From: Bacteroidaceae bacterium
Lineage (GTDB): Bacteria; Bacteroidota; Bacteroidia; Bacteroidales; Bacteroidaceae
Length of the DNA stretch: 53,373 nt
Reading direction: 5' to 3'
Assembly: GCA_017468985.1 (NCBI GenBank)
Contig: JAFUHF010000024.1
Location: 1-53,373, forward strand
Both the position numbers and the translations under genes were made by a program. Positions 46,978 to 53,373 of this stretch are shown here, in pieces. How positions within the stretch are numbered: position 1 is the stretch's first letter; each line of letters opens with the position of its first letter. The notes below the pieces were generated by a model. The model had not been told where the DNA came from. It saw nothing but the letters and a program-made list of their open reading frames with translations, and did no database searches.

Positions 46978-48150
46978 TTATGCGTAAAGCGTTTTAGCAA
47001 TGCCTAATTCTAATCCGCGGAGCTCTGCCAGTCCTTTCAGGCGGCCAATGCAGGAATATCCAGGGTTGGTTTTCTTCTTCAAGTCGTCAATCATTTGGTG
47101 TCCGTGGTCTGGACGCACGGCGATGGATTCTCCTCGTTGCTGTTCTACTTCCAGTAGGGCTTTCATCATGCCATACATGTCTACGTCGCCCTCCAGATGG
47201 TTGGCTTCGTGAAAGTTGCCTGCCTCGTCACGTTGCGTACTGCGCAGATGCACAAAGTGGATGCGATCGGCAAACTGCTTCATCATCCCTACGAGGTCAT
47301 TATCCTTGCTTACGCCTAACGAACCCGTACACAGACACAATCCGTTGGCCATGTTCGGTACGGCATCGATGAGTTTCTGGAAGTCGGCGGCATTGCTCAT
47401 GATTCGTGGCAGTCCCAAAATTTTCATAGGAGGATCGTCGGGATGGATCACGAGGCGGATGCCGGCCTCTTCGGCTGCCGGCGTGATGGCTTTCAGGAAG
47501 TAGATCAGGTTTGCTCTCAGTTGGTCTTCCGTGATGTCGTGGTATCTTTCCAGCTCTTTGCGGAATTGCTCTATGGTGAAGCTCTCTTCCGAACCAGGCA
47601 GCCCTGCAATCATGTTACGGGTGAGCTGTTCGCGCTCCTGGGGCGTCATTTGCTCATAGCGTTGTTTGGCTATGACCTTTTCTTCAGTGCTGTATTCCGC
47701 TTCTGCTCCTTCGCGTTTCAGGATGTAAAGGTCGAAGGCCATGTAAGCCGCTTTCTCAAAACGCAAGGCACGACTGCCGTCGGGTAGAAGATAGCCCAAA
47801 TCGGTTCTCGTCCAGTCGAGCACGGGCATAAAGTTGTAGGTCACCACCTTGATGCCGCACTGTCCCAGATGGCGCAGGCTTTCCTTGTAGTTATCTATGT
47901 ATTGTTCGAAGTTTCCGCTTTGGGTCTTGATGTGCTCATGCACGGGCACGCTTTCCACCACCGTCCACGTCAGTCCGGCAGCTTCCACTTCCTTTTTTCG
48001 TTTCATTATTTCTTCCGTGGTCCATACTTCACCGTTGGGAATGTGGTGCAGGGCAGTTACCACTCCGGTAGCTCCGGCCTGACGGATGTCACTGAGGCTT
48101 ACGGGGTCGTTGGGACCATACCAGCGGAAGGTTTGTTCGCAAAGTATCAT
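46978..48150 (-). CDS. uxuA: Mannonate dehydratase
   Basis: 390 residues, normal length. It converts D-mannonate to 2-keto-3-deoxygluconate. Visible: [22 protein letters not shown] at the start, the [19 protein letters not shown] strand, [21 protein letters not shown] and IHFVHLRST with metal-binding His, Cys and Asp residues, and the C-terminal [11 protein letters not shown]. It sits between the SDR reductase (48 bases upstream) and the aldolase. Confidence 0.95.
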   Translation of the reverse strand: MILCEQTFRWYGPNDPVSLSDIRQAGATGVVTALHHIPNGEVWTTEEIMKRKKEVEAAGLTWTVVESVPVHEHIKTQSGNFEQYIDNYKESLRHLGQCGIKVVTYNFMPVLDWTRTDLGYLLPDGSRALRFEKAAYMAFDLYILKREGAEAEYSTEEKVIAKQRYEQMTPQEREQLTRNMIAGLPGSEESFTIEQFRKELERYHDITEDQLRANLIYFLKAITPAAEEAGIRLVIHPDDPPMKILGLPRIMSNAADFQKLIDAVPNMANGLCLCTGSLGVSKDNDLVGMMKQFADRIHFVHLRSTQRDEAGNFHEANHLEGDVDMYGMMKALLEVEQQRGESIAVRPDHGHQMIDDLKKKTNPGYSCIGRLKGLAELRGLELGIAKTLYA

Positions 48151-48198
48151 GATGCAGTTGTTTTAAGGGGGAGGAAAAATAGATTGGCTTGATGGAAC

Positions 48199-49011
48199 TC
48201 AGATGGTAAACACGTTGAATCCACCGTCAACGATGGCTACCGTTCCTGTTACGAATCGTGACGCCTCACTGATTAGGTAGTGAATGGTTCCGCAGAGTTC
48301 TTCGGGTTCTCCCATTCTGCCCATCGGGGTTTGGCGGATGATGTCCTTCCCTCTTTCGGTCCACGAGCCGTCGGGTTGGGTCAGGAGCGTTCTGTTCTGC
48401 TCTGTCAGGAAGAATCCTGGAGCGATGGCGTTCACGCGAATGGCCGGGGTGAACTTCTTGGCGACTTCAGTGGCCAGAAAGGCGGTATAGTTCGTAATGC
48501 CGGCTTTTGCTATGCCGTAGCCTGCCACTCTCGTAAGGGGACGGAAGGCCGACATGGATGAGAAGTTCACAATAGCTCCTTTTCCCTGCTCCACCATGGG
48601 TTTGAGAAACACTTGCGTGGGTAGCAGTGTGCCCGTAAGGTTCAGTTCCTGCACGCGCTGAAAATCTTCCGTGCTGAGGTCGAATATGGTGCCGTCAGGG
48701 CTTATCGTTGCTCCTGGCATGTTGCCTCCGGCAGCGTTCAGCAGGCTGTCAATGCGTCCGTAGGCGGTGAGTATGTCGCGCAGGTTGCCTTCCAATGCGA
48801 TGCGGTTGAGCACGTCGGTTTGCAGAAACAGGGCTTCGCCGCCCGTAGCTTTGATGCTTTCTACGATGCTATTTCCCATTTCTGCTTTTCTGCCTAAAAT
48901 CACCACTTTTGCACCTTCTCCGGCCAAGTACTTGCTGATGGCGCGGCCCAGTATGCCGGTGCCGCCGGTGATGACAACTACCTGATTCTTGATGTCGAAC
49001 AGTTTGCTCAT
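48199..49011 (-). CDS. SDR-family D-mannonate oxidoreductase (fructuronate reductase role)
   Basis: 270 residues, a short-chain dehydrogenase. The nucleotide motif TGGTGILG is at residues 16-23, NAAGGNMPGA follows, and the catalytic Ser/Tyr/Lys set is seen in NFSSMSAFRP and GYGIAKAG. The end, GFNVFTI, follows VDGG. E. coli uses an unrelated UxuB; Bacteroidales use an SDR in the same position, so it should reduce D-fructuronate to D-mannonate. The assignment rests on its place between kdgK and uxuA. Confidence 0.85.
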   Translation of the reverse strand: MSKLFDIKNQVVVITGGTGILGRAISKYLAGEGAKVVILGRKAEMGNSIVESIKATGGEALFLQTDVLNRIALEGNLRDILTAYGRIDSLLNAAGGNMPGATISPDGTIFDLSTEDFQRVQELNLTGTLLPTQVFLKPMVEQGKGAIVNFSSMSAFRPLTRVAGYGIAKAGITNYTAFLATEVAKKFTPAIRVNAIAPGFFLTEQNRTLLTQPDGSWTERGKDIIRQTPMGRMGEPEELCGTIHYLISEASRFVTGTVAIVDGGFNVFTI

Positions 49012-49043
49012 GATCGTCCGGTTTTTGTTATGGTTCTGATGAT

Positions 49044-50069
49044 TTATCGCTGCACTCTTCCCGAGGCGTCGCCTTGAGCTAATCTGTTGACCTCAGCTTC
49101 GGTTACCAGATTGAAGTCGCCGGGCAGTGTGTGCTTCAGGGCTGAGGCTGCTACGGCAAATTCCAAGGCTTCCTCCTGTCCCTTTCCGTTGACCAGCATG
49201 TGGATGAGTCCTCCGGCAAAGGCGTCACCTCCGCCCACACGGTCTACGATGGGCAGGATGTCGTAGCGGCGCGACTCGTAGAAGGTCGTTCCGTCGTAGA
49301 TCATGGCTTTCCATCCGTTGTGTGAGGCAGAGTAGGATTCGCGCAGCGTAGAAACTACATACTTGAAGCCAAACTGAGCTTTCATCTCTTGGAAAATGCC
49401 TTTATATCCTTCGGCATCGGTTTGTCCTTGTTCTACCTTAGAGGTAGGCTTGAAACCGAGGCAGAGCTCTGCATCTTCTTCGTTGCCAATACATACGTCT
49501 ACGTATTCCATCAGGGGGCGCATAATGCGTTGTGCCTTCTCTGGTGTCCACAGCTTCTTTCTGAAGTTCAGGTCACACGAAATGGTGAGCCCTTTCTCCT
49601 TTGCGGCCTTGCAGGCACTCTGCGTAAGTGCTGCGGCCTGGTCTGAAATGGCAGGGGTAATGCCGGTCCAGTGAAACCAGTCTTTTCCTTCCATGATCTG
49701 ATCGAAGTCGAAGTCTTCTGCCGAGGCCTCGCTGATGGCGGAATGGGCGCGGTCGTAGATTACCTGGCTCGGACGCATGGCCGAACCTTTTTCCATGAAG
49801 TAGATGCCTATGCGTTCGCCGCCACGGCTGATGTAGTCGGTGTTTACGCCATATCTGCGAAGGGCGTTGACAGCGCCCTGAGCTATGTCGTTATGCGGTA
49901 GTTTGGTTACGAAGTAGCTGCGGTCTCCATAGTTGGATAAGCTGACGGCCACGTTGGCTTCTCCGCCTCCGTATTCCACGTCCAACTGTTGTGCTTGGAT
50001 GAAGCGCTGGTTTCCTGCCGGCGATAGTCGCAGCATGATTTCGCCTAATGTGATGATCTGTTTCTTCAC
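49044..50069 (-). CDS. kdgK: 2-keto-3-deoxygluconate kinase
   Basis: 341 residues, PfkB/ribokinase fold. It phosphorylates KDG to KDPG, the substrate of the aldolase in the same operon. Visible: the N-terminal ITLGEIMLRLSP, the glycine-rich DVEYGGGEANVAVSLS, and the C-terminal anion hole/catalytic base DRVGGGDAFAGGLIH (Asp about 290-298). It lies 43 bases after the AlkZ-related gene. No Bacteroidetes promoter was recognised in that gap, so it may be co-transcribed from further upstream. Confidence 0.92.
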   Translation of the reverse strand: MKKQIITLGEIMLRLSPAGNQRFIQAQQLDVEYGGGEANVAVSLSNYGDRSYFVTKLPHNDIAQGAVNALRRYGVNTDYISRGGERIGIYFMEKGSAMRPSQVIYDRAHSAISEASAEDFDFDQIMEGKDWFHWTGITPAISDQAAALTQSACKAAKEKGLTISCDLNFRKKLWTPEKAQRIMRPLMEYVDVCIGNEEDAELCLGFKPTSKVEQGQTDAEGYKGIFQEMKAQFGFKYVVSTLRESYSASHNGWKAMIYDGTTFYESRRYDILPIVDRVGGGDAFAGGLIHMLVNGKGQEEALEFAVAASALKHTLPGDFNLVTEAEVNRLAQGDASGRVQR

Positions 50070-50112
50070 GGTTATTTCTTAATAGGTGTTGATGATGTTT
50101 TCTGTTGATACG

Positions 50113-50826
50113 TTATCCTACCAGTTGTTGCAACTGCTTTGGCGTGGCTTGAGGCAACAGCTGGTGCAAGTGTTGCATCATGCGGTCTCTTGATGTTTCG
50201 GGGCTGAGGCCTTGAACGGGAGTCATGATTTCGGAACCATACATGGCCTCCGGCGTGGTGTAGCGTGCTATTCCCCATCCGTAGGGCCGTCCCTGACGGT
50301 CGTGACGGTATTCAAAGTCAGCAATGATCACCATGCCGTTCATTTGTAGTTTGGTGAGGGCGGTTTCTATGCCTTCCTTCTGTTGATGGCTTCTTTGCCT
50401 TCGTCTATCTTCCTCGGCCACGGCTTTGCTCAGGCGGTTGTGCCGTGTGTGGGGAGGGCGTGGGGGAAGGTAGAGTTTTTTTAGCTGTGTTGAGAGCAGG
50501 GAGCCGTGGCTCATGATGATTTGCAGCAGTTCTGCTTCGTCCTTTGTGGCGTGGTAGTGGGCCCTGCGCCAGTGGAGCAGATGGGGAAGCCAGTCCAAAC
50601 TGACGAAGCCGGCTTTGTTTTGGAATATCTTGCCGTAGGCACAGCTCCCAGCTGCTATGATGGGCCCTTTCCATTCCCATGGCCCGTCTACGTCAGGGCT
50701 GAACCACAGCTCCTCGGGCGTGAATTCTTCAATGGAGAATTGCTCGATGTCGTTCTTGAAGAAGGGTAGGAATCCCCATTTCAGGATGAGCCTTTCTAAG
50801 CTGTCGAAGTTGCCTGTGGAGGGCAT
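50113..50826 (-). CDS. AlkZ-related protein (winged-helix, function unknown)
   Basis: 237 residues from the ATG at 50826; a longer frame upstream overlaps the peptidase gene and is low-quality sequence. The product matches proteins annotated as AlkZ-related: LILKWGFLPFFKNDI, FTPEELWFSPDVDGPWEWK, FVSLDWLPHLLHWRRA, SHGSLLSTQLKKL, IADFEYRHDRQGRPYGWG, and LLPQATPKQLQQLV. True AlkZ is a DNA glycosylase for crosslinks; the related group is uncharacterised. It lies 17 bases after the subtilisin gene and 43 before kdgK, with no clear functional tie to either. Confidence 0.75.
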   Translation of the reverse strand: MPSTGNFDSLERLILKWGFLPFFKNDIEQFSIEEFTPEELWFSPDVDGPWEWKGPIIAAGSCAYGKIFQNKAGFVSLDWLPHLLHWRRAHYHATKDEAELLQIIMSHGSLLSTQLKKLYLPPRPPHTRHNRLSKAVAEEDRRRQRSHQQKEGIETALTKLQMNGMVIIADFEYRHDRQGRPYGWGIARYTTPEAMYGSEIMTPVQGLSPETSRDRMMQHLHQLLPQATPKQLQQLVG

Positions 50827-50843
50827 GGCGGTCTGCTGCTTTC

Positions 50844-52994
50844 CTATCGGATGCTCACCTTGCGGCTGGAGCTGCTGTTCTGGGTATGGATTTTTAGTAC
50901 ATATACTCCAGGGGCAAGGCCTTTCAGGTTGAGGGTTTCTTCCTGACCGGCATGGATGTGTTCTGCACGTTGCGTCTTCACGAGTTGTCCTGCGGCGTTG
51001 TAGAGCATCACGTCTGCGTAGGTCTCCTGATTGTTGAACAGGATGTTCCATCGGCCTTCCTCTTTCTGGATCGTGATGGGTTGCTCCGTGTTTAGTTTGG
51101 TGTCGTGAATGTCGGTCATCAGCAGTGCCTTCTTCAGTCCGTCGTAGGCGTTGATCTTACCGTATCCCCACGTTTCGTTCCACGTGGCCTTGGTGTTGTT
51201 GTCTGAAATACTGGTCTCGCTGATAATCTGGTGAATGTCCTTGTAGGTCAGGCGAGGATTGGCTTCCAGCCAAAGGGCCACCACTCCTGCCACGGCAGGT
51301 GAGGCTTGCGATGTGCCTTGCATGATGCCGTAGTAGAAGGGAACGATGCCTAATGTCATTTTTTCTACGATGAGGTTATCGCTCGATCTGTACGACGGAT
51401 CCTTCTTCTTGATGGCCGAAACGATACCCACGCCGGGAGCCGCTACGTCGGGTTTGAGCAGTTCAGGGTCTACCATCGGACCTACGGACGAGAAGGGCGC
51501 AATGGCACCTATGCCGCCACTGATATTCCCTCCGTAGCCATAGTTCTTTCCGTCTATGCTCTTCCAGCTCTTTCGGGTGATGTAGGCTCCTACTGTGACC
51601 AGACTGGCGGCATCGGCCGGTTCGCCAATGCTGATCTTGTTGTCATAGGGAGCCACGGGGATGTTGGCATTGCTCAGTGTGGAAAACACGGGGCCGTTGC
51701 CGTTCAGGAAGGCGTCAATGTGCTGACCCGGGGTGCCGTTGATGCGCAATACGAGTCTGTAGTCGGAGGCGGTCACGTTACGCAGGTTGGTAGTGATGGG
51801 CACCATGGCCAGGAAGGTGTTCTTGCCGTTGTTTTCATCAAGGCCCTGCTGGTAGTATTGTGTGCTTACGGGGTCGTCAATGCTGATGCCGTTGGTAATG
51901 CGTTCTCCAGTTTTGATGTTTTGGAAGTAGGGTGTTACACTGATTTCCTTTTCGTCATTGCAGAGAATGTAGACATAGGCATGGCTTTCGCTCTTGTGGT
52001 CAATCGACAGGAGGCAGCTGCTGTTCTGCTCGGTAAAGGTGTAGCTGGCATGCAGCTGCTCGTCGCCTTCGTTTCCGGCTGAGGTGATGAATATGCAGCC
52101 GGAGTCCGACAGCTCGTTGAGCATTTGGCAGAGGTCTTCCGTGCCGTCGTGCGGACAGAAGTTGGTGCCAAAGCTCATGTTGATCACGAAGGGTTCGTTC
52201 CTCCGTGCAGCTTCTTCCTTGATCAGAGCGCATGCATCCATGATGTCGGCGTCGTCAAAGTCTTCGCTGGCCACCATTACAATGTGGGCTTCTGGGGCCA
52301 TGCCGTAGTAGTTTTCGCTGCCCATGTCGCGGCCTGCAGCAGCAATGCCGGCCACGTGAGTGCCGTGGGCTTCCGAAGTGCCGTCTTCCTTGGCCTTGAT
52401 GATGTTGGCCGAACCGCGCAATGGCTCTGTCTGGTTGGAAGTGATCTTGTTCAGCACGCTGACTACGCGTGTGGAGTCTTCTGTGACGAGAAATGCTGGA
52501 TGATTGTATTGAAATCCTTGGTCAATCACTCCCACGATCACTCCCTTACCGGTAAAGGGTGTTTCCATGTCAGTTCCCTGATGGGCATCGTCGGCATTTA
52601 CCGCTGTACGCACCTTGTCAATGTGGAGCTTTCTCTTTTGTAGTCCCGTGATGCGCTTCACCGAAGTTTCTTCGGCCAGTTCTTCTATCTGGTCAGGCTG
52701 TATGTGGGCCGTGAAGATGGTGGGACTGATGACTTTATAGCTGATGCCCAGACTCTGGAGTTTCTTTTCCGTGAGTTTACCATCGTTGCTGCGCAGCACG
52801 AGCTCTACGGTTTCCTTGTCTTGATCCGAAGTGGTGCTCACCGATTTCGTGGCGCGGAGCCGCGTTTGGTGGTTGTGGAGATATTGGCGTACTTCTAAGC
52901 CCAGTTTCTTGTCCAGGGGCGATACGTTTGTGGTTTGTGCCTGCATGGTTCCTGAAAGGCACAGCAGTAGCGAAATGATAGCTATGGATTTCAT
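50844..52994 (-). CDS. Subtilisin-like (S8) peptidase secreted by the T9SS
   Basis: 716 residues. Signal peptide (1-20), a propeptide-like region (about 21-150), and an S8 catalytic domain with the full triad: D158 in VGVIDQGF, H210 in AHGTHVAG and S562 in QGTSQASPAVAG, plus oxyanion N308 in ITSAGNEGD. A long insert (about 310-460) lies between His and Ser motifs. The C-terminus (about 640-716) is a type A T9SS sorting domain with DVMLYNAAGQLVKTQ and GLAPGVYVLKIH, so the enzyme should be exported to the cell surface or medium. It is the first gene of the minus-strand run that leads to the uronate genes; a -7 element lies 30 bases upstream. Confidence 0.92.
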   Translation of the reverse strand: MKSIAIISLLLCLSGTMQAQTTNVSPLDKKLGLEVRQYLHNHQTRLRATKSVSTTSDQDKETVELVLRSNDGKLTEKKLQSLGISYKVISPTIFTAHIQPDQIEELAEETSVKRITGLQKRKLHIDKVRTAVNADDAHQGTDMETPFTGKGVIVGVIDQGFQYNHPAFLVTEDSTRVVSVLNKITSNQTEPLRGSANIIKAKEDGTSEAHGTHVAGIAAAGRDMGSENYYGMAPEAHIVMVASEDFDDADIMDACALIKEEAARRNEPFVINMSFGTNFCPHDGTEDLCQMLNELSDSGCIFITSAGNEGDEQLHASYTFTEQNSSCLLSIDHKSESHAYVYILCNDEKEISVTPYFQNIKTGERITNGISIDDPVSTQYYQQGLDENNGKNTFLAMVPITTNLRNVTASDYRLVLRINGTPGQHIDAFLNGNGPVFSTLSNANIPVAPYDNKISIGEPADAASLVTVGAYITRKSWKSIDGKNYGYGGNISGGIGAIAPFSSVGPMVDPELLKPDVAAPGVGIVSAIKKKDPSYRSSDNLIVEKMTLGIVPFYYGIMQGTSQASPAVAGVVALWLEANPRLTYKDIHQIISETSISDNNTKATWNETWGYGKINAYDGLKKALLMTDIHDTKLNTEQPITIQKEEGRWNILFNNQETYADVMLYNAAGQLVKTQRAEHIHAGQEETLNLKGLAPGVYVLKIHTQNSSSSRKVSIR

Positions 52995-53023
52995 TCTGAC
53001 AATGATTTCATTAAATTAGTTTG

Positions 53024-53031
53024 CAAAGGTA
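53024..53031 (-). promoter_or_regulatory. -7 element before the subtilisin gene
   Basis: TACCTTTG on the minus strand, 30 bases before the start codon. A -33 element is not clear. Confidence 0.5.
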
Positions 53032-53117
53032 CTGTTTTTTTTGCGAATAGGAGGCTATTCGTTCTTTCTTTATGGCCATAGGCACTGATCGGGGCTTGCT
53101 TTTCGGTGGAATGTCGT

Positions 53118-53373
53118 TCAGGGGCGGTGGAGCCGTTGCTCCAGCTGCTGGCAGAATACTTCTGCTTTCTGTTTCATCGTTACGTAGGCATGACGTCCCT
53201 TGCGGTGGGCCTTGAAGGTGTTTGCTCCGCGTTCGTCCACCTCCGTCGTGCCGCGTGTAAGTTTATATCCGGCTTTCTTTTCGCCGCGGCAGGCCATCTC
53301 GGTAAGCATGGGGTCCCATGCGTAGCGTCCTTTGCTGCTTCCGTGAGCCACGAGGGCGCGGTAGGCCAGGTCC
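53118..53373 (-). CDS. C-terminal end of an unrecognised protein (partial)
   Basis: The minus strand is open from the window end to a stop at 53118, about 85 codons. The GTG at 53351 is internal rather than a start, because the frame continues upstream (DLAYRALVAHGSSKGRYAWD). The visible part is basic, with GTTEVDERGANTFKAHRKGR and a closing coiled segment (YVTMKQKAEVFCQQLEQRL). No family is recognised. It is separated from the subtilisin gene by 123 bases that include a -7 element for the latter. Confidence 0.55.
   Translation of the reverse strand, partial: DLAYRALVAHGSSKGRYAWDPMLTEMACRGEKKAGYKLTRGTTEVDERGANTFKAHRKGRHAYVTMKQKAEVFCQQLEQRLHRP

Overview
The window looks like a chromosomal segment of a Bacteroidales bacterium, most likely Prevotella or a close relative in Prevotellaceae. 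This rests on several signs. Promoters follow the Bacteroidetes -33 TTTG / -7 TAnnTTTG pattern. Type IX secretion (T9SS) genes porX and porW are present, as are proteins with T9SS C-terminal sorting domains. There are relics of BspA-like surface proteins with the Prevotella-type 'LQG(Q/R)R...KG' tail, and an ilv operon carrying an acyl-ACP thioesterase. No plasmid, phage, integrase or CRISPR locus is visible.

Layout. 1-177 is the end of an unrecognised gene. 316-1610 holds an HXXEE-family membrane protein, a decayed secreted-protein gene, terminators and tRNA-Met(CAU). 1653-6894 is a plus-strand unit of two ABC half-exporters (a heterodimer with one degenerate ATP site) and rmuC. 6953-13088 is the minus-strand ilvD-ilvB-ilvN-thioesterase-ilvC operon. 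13182-15404 holds a secreted endonuclease/exonuclease/phosphatase, then a decayed zone: a BspA-like remnant, palindromes, a 42-bp tandem repeat array and a dead SMR efflux gene. 15511-23605 has slyD-like/aroC and a likely envelope unit: a DUF4105/Lnb-type protein, a PafA-like protein that has lost its catalytic residues, and secA. 23789-24445 is a secreted nitroreductase.

24526-28085 is a self-contained minus-strand unit with promoter and terminator: a tiny T9SS-tail protein, an L,D-transpeptidase lipoprotein, an ECF sigma factor, a small membrane protein that may be its anti-sigma, and a Spy/CpxP-like periplasmic protein. It looks like an envelope-stress circuit. 28500-33337 is a divergent pair of secreted glycoside hydrolases (GH78 rhamnosidase and a GH-A clan enzyme). 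33354-43097 is a tight minus-strand run: aroA, a Cys-rich membrane protein, an ABC-3 metal permease, porW, porX, tsaE and two glycosyltransferases. Two T9SS genes therefore sit among housekeeping genes. A tRNA-Pro(GGG) follows. 43493-53031 carries a complete glucuronate-to-KDPG pathway (uxaC, SDR fructuronate reductase, uxuA, kdgK, KDPG aldolase) with a PHP-domain lipoprotein, downstream of an AlkZ-related protein and a T9SS-secreted subtilisin. The window ends inside an unrecognised gene.

No clearly new multi-gene defence or mobile system is evident. The most unusual items are the catalytically dead PafA-like protein between the Lnb-type gene and secA, the porW-porX linkage, the promoter-to-terminator envelope-stress unit with its sorting-domain-only protein, and the 42-bp repeat array.
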